Assembly (NCBI RefSeq): GCF_030063135.1
Contig: NZ_JASISO010000008.1
Span: forward strand, 62,001 to 126,000
Length of the DNA stretch: 64,000 nucleotides
Source: Streptomyces sp. G-G2
GTDB lineage: Bacteria > Actinomycetota > Actinomycetes > Streptomycetales > Streptomycetaceae
Direction of reading: 5' to 3'
The position numbers and the translations under genes are program-made. The notes below the pieces were generated by a model, which did no database searches, had not been told where the DNA came from, and saw only the letters and a list, made by a program, of their open reading frames with translations. Shown here piece after piece: positions 8,053 through 16,899 of the stretch. Position 1 is the first letter of the stretch; every line of letters begins with the position of its first letter.

Positions 8053-9279
8053 ATGACCGGGGAAACGGACCTCACGCCGCGCCGCCTGCGCCGCGCGCGC
8101 ATCGCCATCGCCGCCGTCTTCTGCGCCCACGGCGCCGTGACCGGCAGCTTCGCCACCCGGATCCCCTGGATCCAGGAACACGCCCAGCTCAGCTCGGGCA
8201 CCCTCGGCGTGGCCCTCGCCTTCCCCGCGATCGGCGCGGCGCTCGCCATGCCGCTGGCGGGCCGGATCAACCACCGCTTCGGCGCCCGCAACGCGCTGCG
8301 CGGGCTGCTCGCGATGTGGACCCTCTCCCTCGTCCTGCCGAGCCTCGCCCCGAACCTCCCCACCCTCTGCCTGCTCCTCTTCGTCTACGGCGCGAGCGCG
8401 GGCATGTCGGACGTCGCCATGAACGCCCTCGGCGTCGAGACCGAGAACCGGCTCGGCCGATCGATCATGTCCTCGCTGCACGGCATGTGGAGCGTGGGCG
8501 CGCTGATCGGCTCGGCCGCGGGCACCGTCGCCGCGCACGCCGGAGCGGGCGCCCGGCTGCACCACCTGGTCGCCGCGCTGGCGTTGACCGCCGTCGGCCT
8601 GGTCGCCGTACGCGGGGTGCTCGACCTGCGCGGCGGCCAGGATGACGAAGCACCCCCGCACTTCGCGCTGCCCCCGAAGTCGGCGCTGTTCATCGGCGCG
8701 ATCGGATTCTGCGCGGTCTTCGCGGAGGGCGCCAGTTTGGACTGGTCGGGGGTCTACTTCCGGGACGTGCTGCACACCGACGCCGGTCTCGCCGCGGCCT
8801 CCACCACCGCCTTCGCGCTCACCATGGCCCTGGCCCGGCTCGTCGGTGACAAGGTGGTGGACCGGTTCGGCCCTGTCCGTACGGTCCGGGCGGGCGGAGT
8901 GCTGGCCACGGCGGGCGGGCTGCTGGTGGTCCTGGTCCGTCACCCCGCGGGCGCACTGGCCGGGTTCGGCCTGATCGGGCTGGGCATCGCGGTGGTGGTC
9001 CCGCTGGCCTTCGCCGCCGCCGCGCGCAGCGGCGCCGCCCCGGCCCAGGCCATCGCCGGGGTGGCGACGATCACCTACACCTCCGGGCTGATCGCGCCCT
9101 CCGCTATCGGCGCGGTGGCCGACGCGACCTCGCTGGTCGTCTCCTTCGGCCTGGTCACGCTGCTGGCACTGGCGCTGGTCGCGGGGGCGGGCGTACTGCG
9201 TGCCACGCCGGGCGCCGGGGCCGGAGCGGCGGACTCCGCGTCAGCCGATCAGGACGAACCTGCCAGTATCCAGCCGTAA
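8053..9279 (+). CDS. MFS transporter (YbjJ-like)
   Basis: This 408-residue membrane protein has about 12 hydrophobic segments. The N-terminus carries the HGAVTGSFATRIPWIQ segment seen in the YbjJ-type subfamily, then GRINHRFGARNALRG, a variant of the MFS loop motif between helices 2 and 3. The C-terminus is a hydrophilic Ala/Asp/Gln tail. It is transcribed away from the ROK repressor across a 63-bp region holding a palindromic operator, so its expression is probably controlled by that protein. The transported compound is unknown. Confidence 0.85.
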   Translation: MTGETDLTPRRLRRARIAIAAVFCAHGAVTGSFATRIPWIQEHAQLSSGTLGVALAFPAIGAALAMPLAGRINHRFGARNALRGLLAMWTLSLVLPSLAPNLPTLCLLLFVYGASAGMSDVAMNALGVETENRLGRSIMSSLHGMWSVGALIGSAAGTVAAHAGAGARLHHLVAALALTAVGLVAVRGVLDLRGGQDDEAPPHFALPPKSALFIGAIGFCAVFAEGASLDWSGVYFRDVLHTDAGLAAASTTAFALTMALARLVGDKVVDRFGPVRTVRAGGVLATAGGLLVVLVRHPAGALAGFGLIGLGIAVVVPLAFAAAARSGAAPAQAIAGVATITYTSGLIAPSAIGAVADATSLVVSFGLVTLLALALVAGAGVLRATPGAGAGAADSASADQDEPASIQP

Positions 9280-9389
9280 TATAACGCTGGCCGTTCTGCG
9301 GTCCGATCCTCGATCCCCCACCCCCGGCACCCTCGGTCGGCCCACCGGTCGCCCCGCGCGGCTGCCGCATGGCGAAACGGAGTCACACC

Positions 9390-10814
9390 ATGGGCCTCGG
9401 CGTGCGCTGGACCCTGCACGGCGACGGGCGCAACCCCGCGCCCGGCGCGGTGGTACGGCCGGACGAGCGGCTCTCGTGGCCGCGCACCGCGGGGCTCGGC
9501 GCCCAGCACGTCGTGGCCATGTTCGGCGCGAGCTTCGTGGCGCCGGTCCTCATGGGCCTCGACCCGAACCTCGCCATCATGATGTCCGGCGTCGCGACGG
9601 TGATCTTCCTCCTCGCGACGCGCGGCCGGATCCCGTCCTACCTCGGCTGCTCCCTCTCCTTCGTCGGCGTCGCCGCCGCGATCCGGGCGGGCGGCGGCAG
9701 CAGCGCCACCGTCACCGGCGCCGTCCTCGTCGTCGGCGCGGCGCTCTTCCTCGCGGGCCTGGCCGTCCGGCACTTCGGCGCGCGGATCATCCACGCGGCG
9801 ATGCCCCCGGTGGTCACGGGCGCGGTCGTGATGCTGATCGGCTTCAACCTCGCCCCGGTGACCGCCTCGACGTACTGGCCCCAGGACCAGTGGACCGCGC
9901 TGCTGGTGATGCTGTTCACCGGGCTCGCGGTGGTGTGCCTGCGCGGGTTCTGGTCGCGGATCGCGATCTTCCTCGGGCTGATCTTCGGGTACGCCGTCTC
10001 CGCCCTCTTCGACCTGGTCTTCGGGAAGATCCACTCGACGACGGGCGGCGGCGCCGCGGTGGACCACTGGCGCCTGGACCTGTCCTCGGTCGGCACGGCC
10101 GACTGGATCGGCCTGCCCTCCTTCCACGCCCCGCAGTTCGAGTGGTCGGCGATCCTGATCGCCCTGCCCGTGGTCATCGCCCTGATCGCGGAGAACGCCG
10201 GACACATCAAGGCCGTCGGCGAGATGACCGGCGACTCGCTCGACGACCAGCTCGGCACCGCGATCGCCGCCGATGGCGCGGCCTCGATGCTCTCCACCGC
10301 GCTCGGCGGCCCCCCGAACACCACCTACTCCGAGAACATCGGGGTCATGGCCGCCACCCGCGTCTACTCCACCGCCGCCTACTGGGCCGCCGCCGGGTTC
10401 GCCCTCCTCTTCGGCCTGTGTCCGAAGTTCGGCGCGGTCGTCGCGGCCATCCCGGGCGGCGTGCTCGGCGGGATCACCGTCATCCTCTACGGCATGATCG
10501 GCCTGCTCGGCGCCCAGATCTGGATCAACGGCCGGGTGGACCTGCGCAATCCGCTGAACCTGGTACCCGCCGCGGCGGGCATCATCATCGGCGTCGGCGG
10601 GGTCGGCCTGAAGATCAGCGACAACTTCCAGCTGGGCGGCATCGCGCTGGGCACGATCGTCGTCATCACCGGCTACCACGTGCTGCGTTACTTCGCCCCG
10701 GCCCACCTGAAGGAGCAGGAGCCGCTGCTCGACTCGGGTACGTCGACGTACGACGAGCACACCGACGGGCACACCGGCGAGGACTCCCGGGGCACCGGGG
10801 ACCGGCCTTCCTGA
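9390..10814 (+). CDS. NCS2-family uracil/xanthine permease
   Basis: This is a nucleobase:cation symporter of 474 residues with about 12-14 transmembrane helices. The N-terminal cytoplasmic segment WTLHGDGR and the motif LGGPPNTTYSENIGVMAATRVYS are typical of uracil permeases; GAQHVVAMFGASFVAPVLMG is the first-helix signature. The C-terminus after about 450 is hydrophilic. I chose the ATG at 9390 because GGAG lies seven bases upstream; an in-frame ATG at 9369 has no ribosome site. It probably imports uracil or xanthine for nucleotide salvage. Confidence 0.88.
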   Translation: MGLGVRWTLHGDGRNPAPGAVVRPDERLSWPRTAGLGAQHVVAMFGASFVAPVLMGLDPNLAIMMSGVATVIFLLATRGRIPSYLGCSLSFVGVAAAIRAGGGSSATVTGAVLVVGAALFLAGLAVRHFGARIIHAAMPPVVTGAVVMLIGFNLAPVTASTYWPQDQWTALLVMLFTGLAVVCLRGFWSRIAIFLGLIFGYAVSALFDLVFGKIHSTTGGGAAVDHWRLDLSSVGTADWIGLPSFHAPQFEWSAILIALPVVIALIAENAGHIKAVGEMTGDSLDDQLGTAIAADGAASMLSTALGGPPNTTYSENIGVMAATRVYSTAAYWAAAGFALLFGLCPKFGAVVAAIPGGVLGGITVILYGMIGLLGAQIWINGRVDLRNPLNLVPAAAGIIIGVGGVGLKISDNFQLGGIALGTIVVITGYHVLRYFAPAHLKEQEPLLDSGTSTYDEHTDGHTGEDSRGTGDRPS

Positions 10815-10903
10815 TCCGCCGGATGCGGGCAGGGTTCGCCCGAACCGGCGAAGTACCGGGCCAAGTCTCCCGGAACCGGCCGTCAGCTGCGAACCTGCCT
10901 CCC

Positions 10904-11590
10904 ATGGAAGCGGTGCTCGCGCGGATGCGCGCCCTGGACGAACGGCTGCCCGCGCACGACGGCGTGGCGGTCTTCAACCGGGTGTACCTGACGGTGACCG
11001 AGACCCTGCACCGCCGGATCGAGCGCGGGGAGTTCCCCGGGCCGCGCCGGGCGGCGGTGCTGAGCGTCCGGTTCGCCGAGCGGTACCTGATGGCCGTGGA
11101 AGCGGCCGCCGAGGGCGACCGGACGCCGGCGTGCTGGCGGCCGCTGTTCCAGTACCGGCGCCATCCCGGCGTACGGCCGCTCCAGTACGCCCTCGCCGGG
11201 ATCAACGCGCACATCGGGCACGACCTGCCCCTCGCCGTGATCACCACCTGCCGCACCCTGGACTGCGAACCGGCCGCCCTGGAGGCCGACTTCGACCGGG
11301 TCGGCGACACCCTGGTGGCCCTGGAGGAACGCATCCGGGAGGAGCTGATGCCCGGCCCCGACCTGCTCCAGATCGCCGATCCACTGACCCACCTGGTCGG
11401 TTCCTGGAGCCTGCAGCGCGCCCGCGACGGCGCCTGGGCCTCGGCCCGGCTGCTGTGGACCCTGCGCCGCTCCCCCGGTCTGGCCGAGGAGTTCGAGGAG
11501 TCCCTGGACGCGGGCGTCGGGCTGGTCGGCCGCTGCCTGCTGACGCCCGTCCGCCAGACGTCGGGAGCGGCCTGGTCGGTGAGCTCCTGA
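10904..11590 (+). CDS. DUF5995-family protein
   Basis: This is a soluble, mostly alpha-helical protein of 228 residues. The segments FNRVYLTVTETLHRRI, FAERYLMAVEA, CWRPLFQYR and LQYALAGINAHIGHDLPLAV match the actinobacterial DUF5995 family of unknown function; the conserved AGINAHIxxDL segment could be metal binding. An in-frame ATG at 10823 would add 27 residues, and neither start has a strong ribosome site. It may be transcribed with the permease 89 bp upstream. Confidence 0.75.
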   Translation: MEAVLARMRALDERLPAHDGVAVFNRVYLTVTETLHRRIERGEFPGPRRAAVLSVRFAERYLMAVEAAAEGDRTPACWRPLFQYRRHPGVRPLQYALAGINAHIGHDLPLAVITTCRTLDCEPAALEADFDRVGDTLVALEERIREELMPGPDLLQIADPLTHLVGSWSLQRARDGAWASARLLWTLRRSPGLAEEFEESLDAGVGLVGRCLLTPVRQTSGAAWSVSS

Positions 11591-11606
11591 CCCGGGCCGT
11601 ATGGGA

Positions 11607-11645
11607 ACGGGCCGCCGCCGCGCTCGTGGCGCGGGGGCGGCCCGT
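11607..11645. terminator. Bidirectional terminator between convergent genes
   Basis: A 10-bp outer stem (11607-11616 with 11636-11645), one mismatch and a 6-bp inner stem close a five-base loop. It lies between the converging DUF5995 and amine oxidase genes and probably serves both. Confidence 0.75.
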
Positions 11646-11669
11646 GACCGGGGGGAACGTCCTCGGAGG

Positions 11670-13382
11670 TCAGTCCTCGGGCAGCTCGACCGGGGCGATG
11701 GCGTCGTAGACGTCACCGGGACCCGGGTTGGTGGAGTCCGTCCCGCCGCCGAAGTGGTGCATGACGCCCCAGACCGCGTTCAGCGCGGTCTGTACGGCGC
11801 CCTCGGCCCAGCCCGCCGTCCAGGAGATGTCGTCGCCCGCGAGGAAGATGCCGCGCTTGTCCTCGGGGAGGCGGTCCTGCATGAAGTGGGTGAACAGGCG
11901 CCGCTGATAGCGGTAGTGGCCCGGCAGGTTCGCCTTGAACGCGCCCATGAAGTAGGGCTCGTTCTCCCAGGACACGGTGACCGGGTTGCCGATGATGTGA
12001 CGGCGGATGTCGACCCCCGGGTAGATCTCGCCGAGGGACTTCAGCATGACCTCCATCCGCTCGTTCGCGGACAGCGGCAGCCACTTGAGGCTGTCGTCGC
12101 ACCAGGTGTAGGAGAGGCAGATGGTGGCGGGCTGGTCCGGGCCGTTGTCCAGCAGGTAGGTCCCGCGCGTCATCCGGTCGGTCAGCGTCATCGACATGAC
12201 GTCGCGGCCGGTGGGGTTCCCCGCGTCGTCGACGGCCTTGTCCAGCCAGAAGGGCCGGTCCACGGGGATGAACAGCTTCGAGCTCTCCATGTAGTGGGTG
12301 CGCTCGATCGCCGTCCAGTGGTCGATCGGGAAGAGCGTGTCATCGCACTCGATCTTGGACAGCAGCATCCACGACTGGGCCGTGAAGATCGCGGCGCGGT
12401 ACGTCCGGATGTCCCCGGCCGCGTCCGTGACGGTGATCCGGTTGCCCGCCGTACGGTGCAGCCGGGTCACGGCCGGACGCGGGGCGCCCTCGTGGAGGGT
12501 GGACAGCGAGGTGCCCTGGGCCCAGTGGATCAGCTTCTCGGGGGCGCGGTCCCACATGCGCAGCGGCAGCTGCTGCGAGCCGCCGACGATGCCCTGGTGG
12601 TGGTCGTCCGCCTCGGTGTAGACGACGCGCAGGATCTCCAGGATGGAGTTCGGGAAGTCGGTGTCCCAGCCGCCGGTGCCGAAGCCGACCTGGCCGAAGA
12701 TCTCGCGCTTGCGGAAGGACTGGAAGGCCTTCGAGTCGCAGAGGAACCCGTAGAAGGTCTGGTTGTCGAGCTTCTCGACCAGCTTGGCCCAGATCTCGCG
12801 GATGCGCGGGACGTCCCGCTCGCGCATCGCGGTGTTCATGTCGGAGAAGTCGGCGCCCTCGTCCAGGCAGTCGTTCCACGCGGCGGCCACGTCGCGGTAG
12901 ATCTGCGGAAGGTCGGCGATGGTCTGCGCGTAGTGCGACTCGCCCTTGAGGTCGACGACCGTGGAGGGGGTGGCCGGGGACAGCGGGTTCGGGAACGGCT
13001 CGGTGACCAGGCCCACCAGGTCGATGTAGTGCTGGAGCGCCGTGGAGGACGGCGGGAAGCGCATGGCGCCCATCTCCGCGGTCAGCCCCTCGGTGCCGGT
13101 GCCCTCGAAGCCGACGGTGCGCAGCCGCCCGCCGATCTGGTCGGCCTCGTAGACGACGGGCTTGAGGCCCATCTTCATCAGCTCGTACGCGGCGATGATG
13201 CCGGAGAGCCCGCCGCCGATGACGGCGACCTCGGTGCCGTGCTCGGTCGCCGGTATCTGACCCAGGCCCGCCGGGTGGGCGAGGAAGTCGTCGTAGGCGT
13301 ACGGAAAGTCCGGGCCGAACATGGTGATCGGCGGCTGTCCGTCGCTGTGCGGGACGGCGGTGGTGGGCACCGTGGACGTCAT
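11670..13382 (-). CDS. Flavin monoamine oxidase / tryptophan 2-monooxygenase-like enzyme
   Basis: This FAD-dependent amine oxidase has 570 residues. The FAD-binding Rossmann motif is VIGGGLSGIIAAYEL near residue 53, followed by GGRLRT and a MGAMRFP arginine motif. The C-terminal FAD signature is GIFLAGDDISWTAGWAEGAV near residue 525. Length and the MGAMRFPP block resemble IaaM-type tryptophan 2-monooxygenases, which convert an amino acid to an amide with loss of CO2, more than simple L-amino-acid oxidases. A nitrilase-family amidase lies just upstream in the same operon (38-bp gap), which fits amide hydrolysis as the next step. The ATG at 13382 has AAGGAG nine bases upstream. Substrate identity (Trp, Phe or Lys) cannot be read from sequence. 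Confidence 0.85.
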   Translation of the reverse strand: MTSTVPTTAVPHSDGQPPITMFGPDFPYAYDDFLAHPAGLGQIPATEHGTEVAVIGGGLSGIIAAYELMKMGLKPVVYEADQIGGRLRTVGFEGTGTEGLTAEMGAMRFPPSSTALQHYIDLVGLVTEPFPNPLSPATPSTVVDLKGESHYAQTIADLPQIYRDVAAAWNDCLDEGADFSDMNTAMRERDVPRIREIWAKLVEKLDNQTFYGFLCDSKAFQSFRKREIFGQVGFGTGGWDTDFPNSILEILRVVYTEADDHHQGIVGGSQQLPLRMWDRAPEKLIHWAQGTSLSTLHEGAPRPAVTRLHRTAGNRITVTDAAGDIRTYRAAIFTAQSWMLLSKIECDDTLFPIDHWTAIERTHYMESSKLFIPVDRPFWLDKAVDDAGNPTGRDVMSMTLTDRMTRGTYLLDNGPDQPATICLSYTWCDDSLKWLPLSANERMEVMLKSLGEIYPGVDIRRHIIGNPVTVSWENEPYFMGAFKANLPGHYRYQRRLFTHFMQDRLPEDKRGIFLAGDDISWTAGWAEGAVQTALNAVWGVMHHFGGGTDSTNPGPGDVYDAIAPVELPED

Positions 13383-13420
13383 GGGGCACGTCTCCTTGCG
13401 GCAGGGCTGGGGGGCAGGGG

Positions 13421-14221
13421 TCAGATCAGGGAGGCGTAGAGCCCGGGACGGCGGTCCCGCAGGTACGGATTGTTCGCGCGCGAGGCCTTGAGGAGTTCCG
13501 GGTCGGCGTCGCCGAACACCAGCTCCTCGCCACGGCCCGCGCGGGTACGGGTGGTGCCGTCGGGACCGGCCAGCGAGCTGAGCCCGACGAACTCGAACTC
13601 GCCCTCGGGGCCGGTGCGGTTGACGTACGCGATGTACATCTGGTTCTCGAAGGCCCGGACCGGGACCAGCTGCTCGGCGACGAACTGGAACGGGTGCATC
13701 TGGGCCGTCGGGACGAGCAGGAGGTCGGTCCCGGCGAGTGCGTGGGCGCGGACGTTCTCGGGGAACTCCACGTCGTAGCAGATCATCAGGCCGATCCGGA
13801 GGCCGTTCAGCTCGGCCTGGACGACGGGGGTGTCGCCCGGGGTGAAGGCGTCCTGCTCGAAGCAGCCGAAGAGGTGGGTCTTGCGGTAGTTCGCGAGCGG
13901 GGCGCCGTCGGGGCCGATGAGCTGTGCGGAGTTGAAGACGGCCGCGCCGTCGCGCTCCGGGTAGGCGTACAGGACGGCCACACCGTGGCGACGGGCGATC
14001 TCGGCGACGGCGACGGCGGACGGGCCGTCGCTCGGCTCGGCGAGCGCGGCGATCTCCTGAACCTCCAGGGCGTAGCCCGTGAGGAACATCTCGGAGGTCA
14101 CGAGGAGCCCGGCCCCGGCCCGTGCGGTGCGCGCGACGGCCTCGTCGAGGGCCTTCAGGTTCCCGGCGACGTCGCCGAGCCGTCCGGAACTCTGGAGGAG
14201 GGCGGTGCGCAGCGTGGGCAT
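13421..14221 (-). CDS. Nitrilase-superfamily carbon-nitrogen hydrolase (amidase)
   Basis: This amidase has 266 residues. The Glu-Lys-Cys catalytic triad is visible: SEMFLTGY (Glu near 43), YRKTHLFG (Lys near 115) and ICYDVEFPENVR (Cys near 150). It is intracellular, with no signal peptide. The ATG has GAGG six bases upstream. It is the first gene of a two-gene operon with the amine oxidase, so it probably turns the amide made by that enzyme into a carboxylic acid and ammonia. For tryptophan this pair would be the indole-3-acetamide route to auxin; other amino acids are equally possible. Confidence 0.87.
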   Translation of the reverse strand: MPTLRTALLQSSGRLGDVAGNLKALDEAVARTARAGAGLLVTSEMFLTGYALEVQEIAALAEPSDGPSAVAVAEIARRHGVAVLYAYPERDGAAVFNSAQLIGPDGAPLANYRKTHLFGCFEQDAFTPGDTPVVQAELNGLRIGLMICYDVEFPENVRAHALAGTDLLLVPTAQMHPFQFVAEQLVPVRAFENQMYIAYVNRTGPEGEFEFVGLSSLAGPDGTTRTRAGRGEELVFGDADPELLKASRANNPYLRDRRPGLYASLI

Positions 14222-14313
14222 GGACGACCTCTGTGGCAGGAGGGGCGGGGTCCTATAGACGGTACGGGGGGGTGCTCGTGGTGGACAAGGCGTGTCTGTT
14301 GCGTGCCGCTGAA

Positions 14314-14354
14314 CGATTCGTTGCGCATTTTGTCCGCACAGCGGCGATTCGTTG
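14314..14354 (-). promoter_or_regulatory. Direct repeats upstream of the amidase operon (candidate Lrp sites)
   Basis: CGATTCGTTG occurs twice, at 14314-14323 and 14345-14354, three helical turns apart, on an AT-richer patch of the 381-bp gap before the amidase gene. Same-face repeats suit an Lrp/AsnC octamer, and an Lrp gene lies next to this gap. This is inference only. Confidence 0.4.
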
Positions 14355-14527
14355 TCCGATCCCGCTCCGGAACGGCTGCCACAGCCGTACGCCTCCGGCG
14401 CGGGCCCCGGCCGGGCGCCTCCGGCGGCGGCGCCTCAGCCCGGCGCCCGGGCTGCCTCCGGCGGCGCCTCAAACGCCGGCGAGGCTGGGGATGGCCGGGC
14501 CTGTCCAGCCGCCCGGCCGGGATGTTT

Positions 14528-14583
14528 CAGCCCGCCCGGCGCTTGAGGGCATCGAACCAGCCCGCCCGGCGCTTGAGGGCATC
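14528..14583. repeat. Tandem 26-bp repeat in the amidase/Lrp gap
   Basis: Two identical 26-bp copies (14528-14553 and 14558-14583) with core GCCCGGCGCTTGAGGGC are separated by 4 bp. The adjacent 14390-14520 stretch is rich in GCCGG, CGCCTCA and GGCGCC words. This looks like the short dispersed GC-rich repeats common in Streptomyces intergenic DNA. The rest of the 14222-14602 gap holds no gene I can support. Confidence 0.7.
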
Positions 14584-14602
14584 CACCCGGCGTGACCGCC
14601 GG

Positions 14603-15058
14603 CTAGGCAGGGGCGCCCGAGGTGAAGCGGCGGAGGAGGGGGGAGAGGACCAGCACCGACTTCGTGCGTTCCACGAACGGCTCGCCCGCGATCCGCTCCA
14701 GCACCCGCTCGAAGTGCCGCATGTCGGAGGCGAAGACCTGCACGAGGGCGTCCGCGTCACCCGTCACGGTCGACGCGGACACCACCTCGGGGTACCGCTC
14801 CAGCCCCCGCCGGATGTCGTCCGGCGAGGTGTTGTGGCGGCAGTAGATCTCGATGAACCCCTCGGTCTCCCAGCCCATCGCGGCCGGGTCGACCCGGACC
14901 GTGAAGCCGGTGATCGCACCCTCGGCCCGGAGCCGGTCCACCCGCCGCTTGACCGCCGGGGCGGACAGACCGACCTCGGAGCCGATGTCCGCGTAGGAGC
15001 GGCGGGCGTCCTCGGCGAGGGCGTGCACGATGCGTTCGTCGAGATCGTTCAGTCGCAC
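14603..15058 (-). CDS. Lrp/AsnC-family transcriptional regulator
   Basis: This is a 151-residue feast/famine regulator. The N-terminal helix-turn-helix (about 5-55) includes LNDLDERIVHALAEDARRSY and IGSEVGLSAPAVKRRVDRL. A RAM ligand-binding domain follows (about 70-140), with PEVVSASTVTGDADALVQV. The GTG at 15058 begins the conserved VRLNDLDERIV segment; longer in-frame starts lie inside the permease gene. It is 10 bp downstream of the permease and likely cotranscribed. It probably senses an amino acid and controls the permease and the amine-oxidase operon. Confidence 0.88.
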   Translation of the reverse strand: MRLNDLDERIVHALAEDARRSYADIGSEVGLSAPAVKRRVDRLRAEGAITGFTVRVDPAAMGWETEGFIEIYCRHNTSPDDIRRGLERYPEVVSASTVTGDADALVQVFASDMRHFERVLERIAGEPFVERTKSVLVLSPLLRRFTSGAPA

Positions 15059-15068
15059 TGCGGGTGGA

Positions 15069-16526
15069 TCACTTCTCTGCTGTGGCCAGTCGGGAGCGGC
15101 GGATGCCGTAGAGGAAGTACACCACGAGGCCCACGGCCATCCAGCCACCGAAGACGATCCACGTGGCGGCGGGCAGGCTGTACATCATCCAGAGGCACGC
15201 GGCGAAGCCGAGGACCGGGGTGACGGGGAACAGCATCACCTTGAAGGTGCGCGGCATCTCAGGCCGCTTGTAGCGCAGGATCACCACGGCGACGTTGACC
15301 AGGGCGAAGGCGAAGAGCGTCCCGATGCTGGTCGCGTTGGCGAGTTCACCCAGCGGGATGAAGGCCGCGAGGCAGCCGCAGAAGAGGGACACGATCACCA
15401 CATTGGCGCGGGGCGCGCCGGTCTTCGCGTTGACCTTGGCGAACACCTTGGGCACGAGCCCGTCGCGGGACATCGCGAAGAGGATGCGGGTCTGGCCGTA
15501 GAGGACGGCGAAGACGACGGAGGCGATGGCGACGACGGCGCCCGCGGCGAGGACGACGCCCCAGACGCTGTCGCCGGTGACGTCCTTCATGATCTGGGCG
15601 AGCGCGGCCTCGGTGTGGCCGAAGTCCTGCCACGGCATGGCGCCGACGGCGACGAACGCGACGAGGACGTACAGCAGGGTGACGATCCCGAGCGAGAGCA
15701 TGATCGCGCGCGGCAGGTCCCGCTTGGGGTTCTTGGCCTCCTCACCGGCGGTGGACGCGGCGTCGAAGCCGATGTAGGAGAAGAAGAGGGTGGCCGCGGC
15801 GGCGCTGATGCCCGCCTGACCCATGGGGGCGAAGTTGGAGTAGTTGCCGGACTTGATGCCCATGAAGCCGATGCCGATGAAGACCAGCAGCGTGACGATC
15901 TTGACGCCGACCATGATCGAGTTGACCCGGGCGCTCTCCTTGGCACCGCCCATCAGGAAGACCATGGCGAGCAGGACGACGATCAGCGCGGGCAGGTTGA
16001 TGTATCCGCCCTGGCCGTACGGGGAGGAGATCGCTTCCGGGACGGTGACCCCGAGGGTGCCGTCCAGCAGCTCGTTGAGGTACTCCCCCCAGCCGACGGC
16101 GACGGCCGCGACGGAGACGCCGTACTCCAGGACCAGGCACCAGCCGCAGACCCAGGCGACGAGTTCGCCCATGGTCGCGTAGGAGTACGAGTACGAGGAT
16201 CCGGAGACCGGGATGGATCCGGCCAGTTCCGCGTAGGACAGGGCGGAGAGCAGCGCGGTCAGGCCCGCGATGACGAAGGCGATGGTCACCGCCGGTCCGG
16301 CGAGCGGGGCGGCCTCGCCGAGGACGACGAAGATGCCGGTGCCCAGGGTGGCGCCGATGCTCAGCATGGTCAGCTGCCACATGGTGAGCGAGCGGCGCAG
16401 GCTGCCGCCCTCGCCCTGGCCGCCTTCGGCTATGAGGCGCTCGACGGGTTTGCGGCGGAGCAGGGGGTGGGCGGGCCGTGCGGGGGGTTCGGTGGTGAGC
16501 GGCGGCGCCTGGCCGTGGTCGAGCAC
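15069..16526 (-). CDS. APC-family amino-acid permease
   Basis: This permease has 485 residues and about 12 transmembrane helices. The first helix carries IGATLGTGIFVVLGEAA and the second region SALSYAELAGSIPVSGSSYSYSYATMGEL, both typical of cationic and other amino-acid transporters in the APC superfamily. FIGFDAAST and GQTRILFAMSRDGLVP are further family motifs. The GTG at 16526 has AAGGAG seven bases upstream, and translation from there starts just before the conserved tail. Its neighbours (Lrp regulator, amine oxidase, amidase) suggest uptake of the amino acid or amine that is then degraded. Confidence 0.88.
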   Translation of the reverse strand: MLDHGQAPPLTTEPPARPAHPLLRRKPVERLIAEGGQGEGGSLRRSLTMWQLTMLSIGATLGTGIFVVLGEAAPLAGPAVTIAFVIAGLTALLSALSYAELAGSIPVSGSSYSYSYATMGELVAWVCGWCLVLEYGVSVAAVAVGWGEYLNELLDGTLGVTVPEAISSPYGQGGYINLPALIVVLLAMVFLMGGAKESARVNSIMVGVKIVTLLVFIGIGFMGIKSGNYSNFAPMGQAGISAAAATLFFSYIGFDAASTAGEEAKNPKRDLPRAIMLSLGIVTLLYVLVAFVAVGAMPWQDFGHTEAALAQIMKDVTGDSVWGVVLAAGAVVAIASVVFAVLYGQTRILFAMSRDGLVPKVFAKVNAKTGAPRANVVIVSLFCGCLAAFIPLGELANATSIGTLFAFALVNVAVVILRYKRPEMPRTFKVMLFPVTPVLGFAACLWMMYSLPAATWIVFGGWMAVGLVVYFLYGIRRSRLATAEK

Positions 16527-16700
16527 GAGGGGACTCCTTTTGACACTGCGGGACCGGAGAGACAAAACGGCGTCGACCGCGGCGGTCCGGAGCAGGGACA
16601 GGCAGAGCCTGGGCATGGAGGACCGCCGAGCAGGCAGTCGCACCACTCCACGTACAGCGAGTGAGCCTACGAGCTGGGATAAGCCGCCCGTAATGCATCA

Positions 16701-16790
16701 TCCTTGCACATTGCCGCACGATCATTGCGCGGATCTGGCCGCAATGGTCCTTTGTTGCGCGCGGATGATCGATCAGTGCGCAGGTCGCTT
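16701..16790. promoter_or_regulatory. AT-richer regulatory region with inverted repeats before the permease
   Basis: The 373-bp region between the divergent permease and esterase genes holds no convincing gene. It contains CATTGC-N12-GCAATG (16723-16746), the perfect palindrome TGATCGATCA (16766-16775) and several TTGCAC/TTGCGC words. Spaced partial palindromes of this kind are usual for Lrp-type regulators, and the lrp gene lies downstream of the permease. Confidence 0.45.
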
Positions 16791-16899
16791 TTGACCCCCA
16801 TTCTTGACAGTTCGTCAGATCTCCCGGAGCGTGCCGCCATGGATCCGGACCCGCTCCCCGGGGCACACGCCGGTGGTGGACGACGAACGGAGACCCCAG

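Noticed and set aside
16804..16899. Longer N-terminus for the SGNH esterase from a TTG
   Set aside because: No ribosome site and it runs into the regulatory region; the GTG at 16900 has GGAG at good spacing.
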